Positions 49,331 through 62,108 of a stretch of 64,000 nucleotides of DNA are shown piece after piece. A program made the position numbers and the translations under genes. Positions within the stretch are counted from its first letter, which is position 1; every line of letters starts with the position of its first letter. The notes beneath the pieces were generated by a model. That model saw nothing but the letters and a program-made list of their open reading frames with translations. It was not told the origin of the DNA and searched no databases. The DNA is from Clusia tigrina (taxonomy: Eukaryota > Arthropoda > Insecta > Diptera > Clusiidae), in the NCBI GenBank assembly GCA_920105625.2, contig OV050032.1, forward strand, positions 100,734,542-100,798,541, read 5' to 3'.

Positions 49331-51682
49331 TTGCAACATACAAATGCTTGTAACTTTTTACTGGAGGGTCATAAAACCTTGAAATTTTGTAACAATAAAG
49401 TACTCGAGCCTCTTGTTCATTTAAGCCATCGCTCAAAGCTATGCTACCCTAGAGTCCCAAATCAAACACTGATAAAACTTCAAATGGCCCTAAGTTCTTT
49501 ACGGTACGTCCTACACCTATCAAAGTTGGCAACATTCAAATGCTTGTAACTCTTTACTGGAGCGTCATAAAACCTTGAAATTTTGTAACAATGAAGTACC
49601 CGAGCCTCTTGTCAATTTAAGCTATCGCTCAAAGCTATGCTACCCTAGAGTCCCAAATCAAACACTGATAAAACTTCAAACGCCCCTAACTTCTTTACGG
49701 TACGTCCTACACCTATCAAAGTTGGGAACATTCAAATGCTTGTAACTTTTTACTGGAGCGTCATAAAACCTTGAAATTTTGTAACAATAAAGTACTCGAG
49801 CCTCTTGCCAATTTAAGCCATCACTCAAAGCTATGCTACCCTAGAGTCCCAAATCAAACACTGATAAAACTTCAAACGCCCCTAACTTCTTTACGGTACG
49901 TCCTACACCTATGAAAGTTTGCAACATACAAATGGTTGTAACTTTTTACTGGAGCGTCATAAAACCTTGAAATTTTGTAACAATGAAGTACCCGAGCCTC
50001 TTGTCAATTAAAGCTATCGCTCAAAGCTATGCTACCCTAGAGTCCCAAATCAAACACTGATAAAACTTCAAATAGCCCTAACTTCTATACGGTACGTCCT
50101 ACACCTATCAAAGTTTGCAACATTCAAATGCTTGTAACTCTTTACTGGAGCGTCATAAAACCTTGAAATTTTGTAACAATGAAGTACCCGAGCCTCTTGT
50201 CAATTTAAGCTATCGCTCAAAGCTATGCTACCCTAGAGTCCCAAATCAAACACTGATAAAACTTCAAACGCCCCTAACTTCTTTACGGTACGTCCTACAC
50301 CTATCAAAGTTTGCAACATACAAATGCTTGTAACGTTTTACTGGAGCGTCATAAAACCTTGAAATTTTGTAACAATGAAGTGCTCGAGCCTCTTGTCAAT
50401 TTAAGCCATCGCTCAAAGCTATGCTACCCTAGAGTCCCAAATCAAACACTGATAAAACTTCAAACGCCCCTAACTTCTTTACGGTACGTCCTACACCTAT
50501 CAAAGTTTGCAACATACAAATGCTTGTAACTTTTTACTGGAGCGTCATAAAACCTTGAAATTTTGTAACAATAAAGTACTCGAGCCTCTTGTCAATTTAA
50601 GCTATCGCTCAAAACTATGCTACCCTAGAGTCCCAAATCAAACACTGATAAAACTTCAAACGCCCCTAACTTCTATACGGTACGTCCTACACCTATCAAA
50701 GTTGGCAACATTCAAATGCTTGTAACTTTTTACTGGAGCGTCATAAAACCTTGAAATTTTGTAACAATAAAGTACTCGAGGATCTTGTCAATTTAAGTTA
50801 TCGCTCAAAGCTATGCTACCCTAGAGTCCCAAATCAAACACTGATAAAACTTCAAATGGTCCTAACTACTATACAGTACGTCCTACACTTATCAAAGTTT
50901 GCAACATACAAATGCATGTAACGTTTTACTGGAGCGTCATAAAACCTTGAAATTTTGTAACAATGAAGTGCTCGAGCCTCTTGTCAATTTAAGCCATCGC
51001 TCAAAGCTATGCTACCCTTGAGTCCCAAATCAAACACTGATAAAACTTCAAATGGCCCTAACTTCTATACGGTACGTCCTACACCTATCAAAGTTAGCAA
51101 CATACAAATGCTTGTAACTTTTTACTGGAGCGTCATAAAACCTTGAAATTTTGTAACAATGAAGTACCCGAGCCTCTTGTCAATTGAAGCTATCGCTCAA
51201 AACTATGCTACCCTAGAGTCCCAAATCAAACACTGATAAAACTTCAAACGCCCCTAACTTCTTTACGGTACGTCCTAAAGCTATCAAAGTTTGCAACATA
51301 CAAATGCTTGTAACGTTTTACTGGAGCGTCATAAAACCTTAAAATTTTGTAACAATGAAGTGCTCGAGCCTCTTGTCAATTTAAGCCATCGCTCAAAGCT
51401 AAACTACCCTTGAGTCCCAAATCAAACACTGATAAAACTTCAAATGGCCCTAACTTCTTTACGGTACGTCGTACACCTATCAAAGTTGGCAAAATTCAAA
51501 TGCTTGTAACTCTTTACTGGAGCGTCATAAAACCTTCAAATTTTGTAACAATGAAGTACCCGAGCCTCTTGTCAATTTAAGCTATCGCTCAAAGCTATGC
51601 TACGCGTGAGTCCCAAATCAAACACTGATAAAACTTCAAACGCCCCTAACTTCTATACGGTACGTCCTACACCTATCAAAGT
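49331..51682 (+). repeat. 12-mer HOR, unit 2 (2,352 bp), reference unit
   Basis: Monomer types by start: 1 at 49331 GGAGGGTCAT/TTGTTCATTT; 2 at 49527 CTCTTTACTGG; 3 at 49723 CTTGCCAATTT, then TATGAAAG; 4 at 49919 CAATTAAAGC; 5 at 50115 CCCGAGCCTC; 6 at 50311 TAACGTTTT/GTGCTCGAG; 7 at 50507 XhoI/AAAACTATG; 8 at 50703 CTCGAGGATC/AAATGGTCC; 9 at 50899 TAACGTTTT/GTGCTCGAG/CCCTTGAG, then GTTAGC; 10 at 51095 with CCTAAAGCTATC; 11 at 51291 CCTTAAAATTTTG/CGTCGTACACC; 12 at 51487 CTCTTTACTGG/CTACGCGTGAG. These type numbers are mine and are used elsewhere in this annotation. Confidence 0.93.
50703..50898 (+). repeat. Monomer class 'CTCGAGGATC' (example)
   Basis: Carries CTCGAGGATCTTGTC in place of CTCGAGCCTC, and AAATGGTCC. 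It is type 8 of the right-hand 12-mer HOR (copies near 48351, 50703, 52859, 55211, 57563, 59719, 60770, 61129, 63481). A related form is at 4687, and a GAGGATTTTG form lies at about 42550, 42941, 45880 and 46271. This copy and the one at 48351 also share ACTACTATACAGTACG. Confidence 0.87.
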
Positions 51683-53838
51683 TTGCAACATACAAATGCT
51701 TGTAACTTTTTACTGGAGGGTCATAAAACCTTGAAATTTTGTAACAATAAAGTACTCGAGCCTCTTGTTCATTTAAGCCATCGCTCAAAGCTATGCTACC
51801 CTAGAGTCCCAAATCAAACACTGATAAAACTTCAAATGGCCCTAAGTTCTTTACGGTACGTCCTACACCTATCAAAGTTGGCAACATTCAAATGCTTGTA
51901 ACTCTTTACTGGAGCGTCATAAAACCTTGAAATTTTGTAACAATGAAGTACCCGAGCCTCTTGTCAATTTAAGCTATCACTCAAAGCTATGCTACCCTAG
52001 AGTCCCAAATCAAACACTGATAAAACTTCAAACGCCCCTAACTTCTTTACGGTACGTCCTACACCTATGAAAGTTTGCAACATACAAATGGTTGTAACTT
52101 TTTACTGGAGCGTCATAAAACCTTGAAATTTTGTAACAATGAAGTACCCGAGCCTCTTGTCAATTAAAGCTATCGCTCAAAGCTATGCTACCCTAGAGTC
52201 CCAAATCAAACACTGATAAAACTTCAAATAGCCCTAACTTCTATACGGTACGTCCTACACCTATCAAAGTTTGCAACATACAAATGCTTGTAACTTTTTA
52301 CTGGAGCGTCATAAAACCTTGAAATTTTGTAACAATGAAGTACCCGAGCCTCTTGTCAATTTAAGCTATCGCTCAAAACTATGCTACCCTAGAGTCCCAA
52401 ATCAAACACTGATAAAACTTCAAACGCCCCTAACTTATTTACGGTACGTCCTACACCTATCAAAGTTTGCAACATACAAATGCTTGTAACGTTTTACTGG
52501 AGCGTCATAAAACCTTGAAATTTTGTAACAATGAAGTGCTCGAGCCTCTTGTCAATTTAAGCCATCGCTCAAAGCTATGCTACCCTAGAGTCCCAAATCA
52601 AACACTGATAAAATTTCAAACGCCCCTAACTTCTTTACGGTACGTCCTACACCTATCAAAGTTTGCAACATACAAATGCTTGTAACTTTTTACTGGAGCG
52701 TCATAAAACCTTGAAATTTTGTAACAATAAAGTACTCGAGCCTCTTGTCAATTTAAGCTATCGCTCAAAACTATGCTACCCTAGAGTCCCAAATCAAACA
52801 CTGATAAAACTTCAAACGCCCCTAACTTCTATACGGTACGTCCTACACCTATCAAAGTTGGCAACATTCATATGCTTGTAACTTTTTACTGGAGCGTCAT
52901 AAAACCTTGAAATTTTGTAACAATAAAGTACTCGAGGATCTTGTCAATTTAAGTTATCGCTCAAAGCTATGCTACCCTAGAGTCCCAAATCAAACACTGA
53001 TATAACTTCAAATGGTCCTAACTTCTATACGGTACGTCCTACACCTATCAAAGTTTGCAACATACAAATGCTTGTAACGTTTTACTGGAGCGTCATAAAA
53101 CCTTGAAATTTTGTAACAATGAAGTGCTCGAGCCTCTTGTCAATTTAAGCCATCGCTCAAAGCTATGCTACCCTTGAGTCCCAAATCAAACACTGATAAA
53201 ACTTCAAATGGCCCTAACTTCTATACGGTACGTCCTACACCTATCAAAGTTAGCAACATACAAATGCTTGTAACTTTTTACTGGAGCGTCATAAAACCTT
53301 GAAATTTTGTAACAATGAAGTACCCGAGCCTCTTGTCAATTTAAGCTATCGCTCAAAACTATGCTACCCTAGAGTCCCAAATCAAACACTGATAAAACTT
53401 CAAACGCCCCTAACTTCTTTACAGTACGTCCTAAAGCTATCAAAGTTTGCAACATACAAATGCTTGTAACGTTTTACTGGAGCGTCATAGAACCTTAAAA
53501 TTTTGTAACAATGAAGTGCTCGAGCCTCTTGTCAATTTAAGCCATCGCTCAAAGCTATGCTACCCTTGAGTCCCAAATCAAACACTGAGAAAACTTCAAA
53601 TGGCCCTAACTTCTTTACGGTACGTCGTACACCTATCAAAGTTGGCAACATTCAAATGCTTGTAACTCTTTACTGGAGCGTCATAAAACCTTGAAATTTT
53701 GAAACAATGAAGTACCCGAGCCTCTTGTCAATTTAAGCTATCGCTCAAAGCTATGCTACGCTTGAGTCCCAAATCAAACACTGATAAAACTTCAAACGCC
53801 CCTAACTTCTATACGGTACGTCCTACACCTATCAAAGT
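51683..53838 (+). repeat. 12-mer HOR, unit 3, 11 monomers (2,156 bp)
   Basis: Lacks one monomer. The second monomer (51879) begins as type 2 (CTCTTTACTGG, CCCGAGCCTC) and ends as type 3 (ATCACTC variant, TATGAAAGTTTGC, ATGGTTG). Types 2 and 3 are thus fused in perfect register and all other types follow in order. Confidence 0.93.
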
Positions 53839-56190
53839 TTGCAACATATAAATGCTTGTAACTTTTTACTGGAGGGTCAAAAAACCTTGAAATTTTGTAA
53901 CAATAAAGTACTCGAGCCTCTTGTTCATTTAAGCCATCGCTCAAAGCTATGCTACCCTAGAGTCCCAAATCAAACACTGATAAAACTTAAAATGGCCCTA
54001 ACTTCTTTACGGTACGTCCTACACCTATCAAAGTTGGCAACATTCAAATGCTTGTAACTCTTTACTGGAGCGTCATAAAACCTTGAAATTTTGTAACAAT
54101 GAAGTACCCGAGCCTCTTGTCAATTTAAGCTATCGCTCAAAGCTATGCTACCCTAGAGTCCCAAATCAAACACTGATAAAACTTCAAACGCCCCTAACTT
54201 CTTTACGGTACGTCCTACACCTATCAAAGTTGACAACATTCAAATGCTTGTAACTTTTTACTGGAGCGTCATAAAACCTTGAAATTTTGTAACAATAAAG
54301 TACTCGACCCTCTTGCCAATTTAAGCCATCGCTCAAAGCTATGCTACCCTAGAGTCCCAAATCAAACACTGTTAAAACTTCAAACGCCCCTAACTTCTTT
54401 CCGGTACGTCCTACACCTATGAAAGTTTGCAACATACAAATGCTTGTAACTTTTTACTGGAGCGTCATAAAACCTTGAAATTTTGTAACAATGAAGTACC
54501 CGAGCCTCTTGTCAATTAAAGCTATCGCTCAAAGCTATGCTACCCTAGAGTCCCAAATCAAACACTGATAAAACTTCAAATGGCCCTAACTTCTATACGG
54601 TACGTCCTACACCTATCAAAGTTTGCAACAAACAAATGCTTGTAACTTTTTACTGGAGCGTCATAAAACCTTGAAATTTTGTAACAATGAAGTACCCGAG
54701 CCTCTTGTCAATTTAAGCTATCGCTCAAAACTATGCTACCCTAGAGTCCCAAATCAAACACTGATTAAACTTCAAACGCCCCTAACTTATTTACGGTACG
54801 TCCTACACCTATCAAAGTTTGCAACATACAAATGCTTGTAACGTTTTACTGGAGCGTCATAAAACCTTGAAATTTTGTAACAATGAAGTGCTCGAGCCTC
54901 TTGTCAATTTAAGCCATCGCTCAAAGCTATGCTACCCTAGAGTCCCAAATCAAACACTGATAAAACTTCAAACGCCCCTAACTTCTTTACGGTACGTCCT
55001 ACGCCTATCAAAGTTTGCAACATACAAATGCTTGTAACTTTTTACTGGAGCGTCATAAAACCTTGAAATTTTGTAACAATAAAGTACTCGAGCCTCTTGT
55101 CAATTTAAGCTATCGCTCAAAACTATGCTACCCTAGAGTCCCAAATCAAACACTGATAAAACTTCAAACGCCCCTAACTTCTATACGGTACGTCCTACAC
55201 CTATCAAAGTTGGCAACATTCAAATGCTTGTAACTTTTTACTGGAGCGTCATAAAACCTTGAAATTTTGTAACAATAAAGTACTCGAGGATCTTGTCAAT
55301 TTAAGCTATCGCTCAAAGCTATGCTACCCTAGAGTCCCAAATCAAACACTGATAAAACTTCAAATGGTCCTAATTTCTATACGGTACGTCCTACACCTAT
55401 CAAAGTTTGCAACATACAAATGCTTGTAACGTTTTACTGGAGCGTCATAAAACCTTGAAATTTTGTAACAATGAAGTGCTCGAGCCTCTTGTCAATTTAA
55501 CCCATCGCTCAAAGCTATGCTACCCTTGAGTCCCAAATCAAACACTGATAAAACTTCAAATGGCCCTAACTTATATACGGTACGTCCTACACCTATCAAA
55601 GTTAGCAACATACAAATGCTTGTAACTTTTTACTGGAGCGTCATAAAACCTTGAAATTTTGTAACAATGAAGTACCCGAGCCTCTTGTCAATTTAAGCTA
55701 TCGCTCAAAGCTATGCTACCCTAGAGTCCCAAATCAAACACTGATAAAACTTCAAACGCCCCTAACTTCTATACGGTACGTCCTACACCTATCAAAGACT
55801 GCAACATACAAATGCTTGTAACGTTTTACTGGAGCGTCATAAAACCTTAAAATTTTGTAACAATGAAGTGCTCGAGCCTCTTGTCAATTTAAGCCATCGC
55901 TCAAAGCTATGCTACCCTTGAGTCCCAAATCAAACACTGAGAAAACTTCAAATGGCCCTAACTTCTTTACGGTACGTCGTACACCTATCAAAGTTGGCAA
56001 CATTCAAATGCTTGTAACTCTTTACTGGAGCGTCATAAAACCTTGAAATTTTGAAACAATGAAGTACCCGAGCCTCTTGTCAATTTAAGCTATCGCTCAA
56101 AGCTATGCTACGCTTGAGTCCCAAATCAAACACTGATAAAACTTCAAACGCCCCTAACTTCTATACGGTACGTCCTACACCTATCAAAGT
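53839..56190 (+). repeat. 12-mer HOR, unit 4 (2,352 bp)
   Basis: A full cycle with its own variants: CGTCAAAAAACC in type 1, TTCCGGTACG after type 3, CAACAAACAAATG before type 5, CTGATTAAAC in type 5, CTACGCC in type 6, CCTAATTTC in type 8, AACCCATCGC in type 9 and TTTTGAAACAATG in type 12. The last six are shared by the following units, defining a younger subfamily of the HOR. Confidence 0.92.
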
Positions 56191-58346
56191 TTGCAACATA
56201 CAAATGCTTGTAACTTTTTACTGGAGGGTCATAAAATCTTGAAATTTTGTAACAATAAAGTACTCGAGCCTCTTGTTCATTTAAGCCATCGCTCAAAGCT
56301 ATGCTACCCTAGAGTCCCAAATCAAACACTGATAAAACTTCAAATGGCCCTAACTTCTTTACGGTACGTCCTACACCTATCAAAGTTGGCAACATTCAAA
56401 TGCTTGTAACTCTTTACTGGAGCGTCATAAAACCTTGAAATTTTGTAACAATGAAGTACCCGAGCCTCTTGTCAATTTAAGCTATCGCTCAAAGCTATGC
56501 TACCCTAGAGTCCCAAATCAAACACTGATAAAACTTCAAACGCCCCTAACTTCTTTACGGTACGTCCTACACCTATCAAAGTTGACAACATTCAAATGCT
56601 TGTAACTTTTTACTGGAGCGTCATAAAACCTTGAAATTTTGTAACAATATAGTACTCGAGCCTCTTGCCAATTTAAGCCATCGCTCAAAGCTATGCTACC
56701 CTAGAGTCCCAAATCAAACACTGATAAAACTTCAAACGCCCCTAACTTCTTTCCGGTACGTCCTACACCTATGAAAGTTTGCAACATACAAATGCTTGTA
56801 ACTTTTTACTGGAGCGTCATAAAACCTTGAAATTTTGTAACAATGAAGTACCCGAGCCTCTTGTCAATTAAAGCTATCGCTCAAAGCTATGCTACCCTAG
56901 AGTCCCAAATCAAACACTGATAAAACTTCAAATGGCCCTAACTTCTATACGGTACGTCCTACACCTATCAAAGTTTGCAACAAACAAATGCTTGTAACTT
57001 TTTACTGGAGCGTCATAAAACCTTGAAATTTTGTAACAATGAAGTACCCGAGCCTCTTGTCAATTTAAGCTATCGCTCAAAACTATGCTACCCTAGAGTC
57101 CCAAATCAAACACTGATTAAACTTCAAACGCCCCTAACTTATTTACGGTACGTCCTACACCTATCAAAGTTTGCAACATACAAATGCTTGTAACGTTTTA
57201 CTGGAGCGTCATAAAACCTTGAAATTTTGTAACAATGAAGTGCTCGAGCCTCTTGTCAATTTAAGCCATCGCTAAAAGCTATGCTACCCTAGAGTCCCAA
57301 ATCAAACACTGATAAAACTTCAAACGCCCCTAACTTCTTTACGGTACGTCCTACGCCTATCAAAGTTTGCAACATACAAATGCTTGTAACTTTTTACTGG
57401 AGCGTCATAAAACCTTGAAATTTTGTAACAATAAAGTACTCGAGCCTCTTGTCAATTTAAGCTATCGCTCAAAACTATGCTACCCTAGAGTCCCAAATCA
57501 AACACTGATAAAACTTCAAACGCCCCTAACTTCTATACGGTACGTCCTACACCTATCAAAGTTGGCAACATTCAAATGCTTGTAACTTTTTACTGGAGCG
57601 TCATAAAACCTTGAAATTTTGTAACAATAAAGTACTCGAGGATCTTGTCAATTTAAGCTATCGCTCAAAGCTATGCTACCCTAGAGTCCCAAATCAAACA
57701 CTGATAAAACTTCAAATGGTCCTAATTTCTATACGGTACGTCCTACACCTATCAAAGTTAGCAACATACAAATGCTTGTAACTTTTTACTGGAGCGTCAT
57801 AAAACCTTGAAATTTTGTAACAATGAAGTACCCGAGCCTCTTGTCAATTTAAGCTATCGCTCAAAGCTATGCTACCCTAGAGTCCCAAATCAAACACTGA
57901 TAAAACTTCAAACGCCCCTAACTTCTATACGGTACGTCCTACACCTATCAAAGACTGCAACATACAAATGCTTGTAACGTTTTACTGGAGCGTCATAAAA
58001 CCTTAAAATTTTGTAACAATGAAGTGCTCGAGCCTCTTGTCAATTTAAGCCATCGCTCAAAGCTATGCTACCCTTGAGTCCCAAATCAAACACTGAGAAA
58101 ACTTCAAATGGCCCTAACTTCTTTACGGTACGTCGTACACCTATCAAAGTTGGCAACATTCAAATGCTTGTAACTCTTTACTGGAGCGTCATAAAACCTT
58201 GAAATTTTGAAACAATGAAGTACCCGAGCCTCTTGTCAATTTAAGCTATCGCTCAAAGCTATGCTACGCTAGAGTCCCAAATCAAACACTGATAAAACTT
58301 CAAACGCCCCTAACTTCTATACGGTACGTCCTACACCTATCAAAGT
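56191..58346 (+). repeat. 12-mer HOR, unit 5, 11 monomers (2,156 bp)
   Basis: The monomer at 57563 begins as type 8 (CTCGAGGATC, AAATGGTCC) and ends as type 9 (GTTAGCAACATAC), so one whole monomer length is missing at a register-perfect 8/9 fusion. The first seven monomers are almost identical to those of the next unit; I noticed one difference (TTCCGGTACG against TTCCGGTCCG at 58915) in roughly 1.4 kb. Confidence 0.92.
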
Positions 58347-60698
58347 TTGCAACATACAAATGCTTGTAACTTTTTACTGGAGGGTCATAAAATCTTGAAA
58401 TTTTGTAACAATAAAGTACTCGAGCCTCTTGTTCATTTAAGCCATCGCTCAAAGCTATGCTACCCTAGAGTCCCAAATCAAACACTGATAAAACTTCAAA
58501 TGGCCCTAACTTCTTTACGGTACGTCCTACACCTATCAAAGTTGGCAACATTCAAATGCTTGTAACTCTTTACTGGAGCGTCATAAAACCTTGAAATTTT
58601 GTAACAATGAAGTACCCGAGCCTCTTGTCAATTTAAGCTATCGCTCAAAGCTATGCTACCCTAGAGTCCCAAATCAAACACTGATAAAACTTCAAACGCC
58701 CCTAACTTCTTTACGGTACGTCCTACACCTATCAAAGTTGACAACATTCAAATGCTTGTAACTTTTTACTGGAGCGTCATAAAACCTTGAAATTTTGTAA
58801 CAATATAGTACTCGAGCCTCTTGCCAATTTAAGCCATCGCTCAAAGCTATGCTACCCTAGAGTCCCAAATCAAACACTGATAAAACTTCAAACGCCCCTA
58901 ACTTCTTTCCGGTCCGTCCTACACCTATGAAAGTTTGCAACATACAAATGCTTGTAACTTTTTACTGGAGCGTCATAAAACCTTGAAATTTTGTAACAAT
59001 GAAGTACCCGAGCCTCTTGTCAATTAAAGCTATCGCTCAAAGCTATGCTACCCTAGAGTCCCAAATCAAACACTGATAAAACTTCAAATGGCCCTAACTT
59101 CTATACGGTACGTCCTACACCTATCAAAGTTTGCAACAAACAAATGCTTGTAACTTTTTACTGGAGCGTCATAAAACCTTGAAATTTTGTAACAATGAAG
59201 TACCCGAGCCTCTTGTCAATTTAAGCTATCGCTCAAAACTATGCTACCCTAGAGTCCCAAATCAAACACTGATTAAACTTCAAACGCCCCTAACTTATTT
59301 ACGGTACGTCCTACACCTATCAAAGTTTGCAACATACAAATGCTTGTAACGTTTTACTGGAGCGTCATAAAACCTTGAAATTTTGTAACAATGAAGTGCT
59401 CGAGCCTCTTGTCAATTTAAGCCATCGCTAAAAGCTATGCTACCCTAGAGTCCCAAATCAAACACTGATAAAACTTCAAACGCCCCTAACTTCTTTACGG
59501 TACGTCCTACGCCTATCAAAGTTTGCAACATACAAATGCTTGTAACTTTTTACTGGAGCGTCATAAAACCTTGAAATTTTGTAACAATAAAGTACTCGAG
59601 CCTCTTGTCAATTTAAGCTATCGCTCAAAACTATGCTACCCTAGAGTCCCAAATCAAACACTGATAAAACTTCAAACGCCCCTAACTTCTATACGGTACG
59701 TCCTACACCTATCAAAGTTGGCAACATTCAAATGCTTGTAACTTTTTACTGGAGCGTCATAAAACCTTGAAATTTTGTAACAATAAAGTACTCGAGGATC
59801 TTGTCAATTTAAGCCATCGCTCAATGCTATGGTACCCTAGAGTCCCAAATCAAACACTGATAAAACTTCAAATGGTCCTAATTTCTATACGGTACGTCCT
59901 ACACCTATCAAAGTTTGCAACATACAAATGCTTGTAACGTTTTACTGGAGCGTCATAAAACCTTGAAATTTTGTAACAATGAAGTGCTCGAGCCTCTTGT
60001 CAATTTAACCCATCGCTCAAAGCTATGCTACCCTTGAGTCCCAAATCAAACACTGATAAAACTTCAAATGGCCCTAACTTATATACGGTACGTCCTACAC
60101 CTATCAAAGTTAGCAACATACAAATGCTTGTAACGTTTTACTGGAGCGTCATAAAACCTTGACATTTTGTAACAATGAAGTACCCGAGCCTCTTGTCAAT
60201 TTAAGCTATCGCTCAAAGCTATGCTACCCTAGAGTCCCAAATCAAACACTAATAAAACTTCAAACGCCCCTAACTTCTATACGGTACGTCCTACACCTAT
60301 CAAAGATTGCAACATACAAATGCTTGTAACGTTTTACTGGAGCGTCATAAAACCTTAAAATTTTGTAACAATGAAGTGCTCGAGCCTCTTGTCAATTTAA
60401 GCCATCGCTCAAAGCTATGCTACCCTTGAGTCCCAAATCAAACACTGAGAAAACTTCAAATGGCCCTAACTTCTTTACGGTACGTCGTACACCTATCAAA
60501 GTTGGCAACATTCAAATGCTTGTAACTCTTTACTGGAGCGTCATAAAACCTTGAAATTTTGAAACAATGAAGTACCCGAGCCTCTTGTCAATTTAAGCTA
60601 TCGCTCAAAGCTATGCTACGCTTGAGTCCCAAATCAAACACTGATAAAACTTCAAACGCCCCTAACTTCTATACGGTACGTCCTACACCTATCAAAGT
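58347..60698 (+). repeat. 12-mer HOR, unit 6 (2,352 bp)
   Basis: All 12 types in order. Type 8 (59719) has private changes (GCCATCGCTCAATGCTATGG), type 10 (60111) has TAACGTTTT and TTGACATTTTG, and its end reads AAAGATTGC. The unit runs directly into the rearranged block. Confidence 0.9.
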
Positions 60699-62108
60699 TT
60701 GCAACATACAAATGCTTGTAACTTTTTACTGGAGGGTCATAAAACCTTGAAATTTTGTAACAATAATTGGAGCGTCATAAAACCTTGAAATTTTGTAACA
60801 ATAAAGTACTCGAGGATCTTGTCAATTTAAGCTATCGCTCAAAGCTATGCTACCCTAGAGTCCCAAATCAAAAACTGATAAAACTTCAAACGCCCCTAAC
60901 TTCTATACGGTACGTCCTACACCTATCAAAGATTGCAACATACAAATGCTTGTAACGTTTTACTGGAGCGTCATAAAACCTTAAAATTTTGTAACAATGA
61001 AGTGCTCGAGCCTCTTGTCAATTTAAGCCATCGCTCAAAGCTATGCTACCCTTGAGTCCCAAATCAAACACTGATAAAACTTCAAATGGCCCTAACTTAT
61101 ATACGGTACGTCCTACACCTATCAAAGTTAGCAACATACAAATGCTTGTAACGTTTTACTGGAGCGTCATAAAACCTTGAAATTTTGTAACAATAAAGTA
61201 CTCGAGGATCTTGTCAATTTAAGCTATCGCTCAAAGCTATGCTACCCTAGAGTCCCAAATCAAACACTGATAAAACTTCAAATGGTCCTAATTTCTATAC
61301 GGTACGTCCTACACCTATCAAAGTTTGCAACATACAAATGCTTGTAACGTTTTACTGGAGCGTCATAAAACCTTGAAATTTTGTAACAATGAAGTGCTCG
61401 AGCCTCTTGTCAATTTAACCCATCGCTCAAAGCTATGCTACCCTTGAGTCCCAAATCAAACACTGATAAAACTTCAAATGGCCCTAACTTATATACGGTA
61501 CGTCCTACACCTATCAAAGTTAGCAACATACAAATGCTTGTAACTTTTTACTGGAGCGTCATAAAACCTTGAAATTTTGTAACAATGAAGTACCCGAGCC
61601 TCTTGTCAATTTAAGCTATCGCTCAAAGCTATGCTACCCTAGAGTCCCAAATCAAAAACTGATAAAACTTCAAACGCCCCTAACTTCTATACGGTACGTC
61701 CTACACCTATCAAAGATTGCAACATACAAATGCTTGTAACGTTTTACTGGAGCGTCATAAAACCTTAAAATTTTGTAACAATGAAGTGCTCGAGCCTCTT
61801 GTCAATTTAAGCCATCGCTCAAAGCTATGCTACCCTTGAGTCCCAAATCAAACACTGAGAAAACTTCAAATGGCCCTAACTTCTTTACGGTACGTCGTAC
61901 ACCTATCAAAGTTGGCAACATTCAAATGCTTGTAACTCTTTACTGGAGCGTCATAAAACCTTGAAATTTTGAAACAATGAAGTACCCGAGCCTCTTGTCA
62001 ATTTAAGCTATCGCTCAAAGCTATGCTACGCTTGAGTCCCAAATCAAACACTGATAAAACTTCAAACGCCCCTAACTTCTATACGGTACGTCCTACACCT
62101 ATCAAAGT
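60699..62108 (+). repeat. Rearranged HOR block with 38-bp truncated monomer (1,410 bp)
   Basis: A type-1 monomer starts normally at 60699 but stops after AACAATAA (60766) and is joined to TTGGAGCGTCAT, the start of a type-8 (CTCGAGGATC) monomer. The block then runs 8/10 hybrid, 11/9 hybrid, 8, 9, 10, 11, 12, before a normal type 1 at 62109. Length is seven monomers plus 38 bp, so the array register jumps from -44 to -6. CTCGAGGATC occurs at 59791, 60809, 61201 and again near 63553. Confidence 0.92.

Noticed and set aside
60699..60766. Array boundary or start of a different repeat family at the 38-bp truncated monomer
   Set aside because: The same satellite in the same orientation continues on both sides with recognisable 12-mer types, so this is an internal rearrangement and not an edge.
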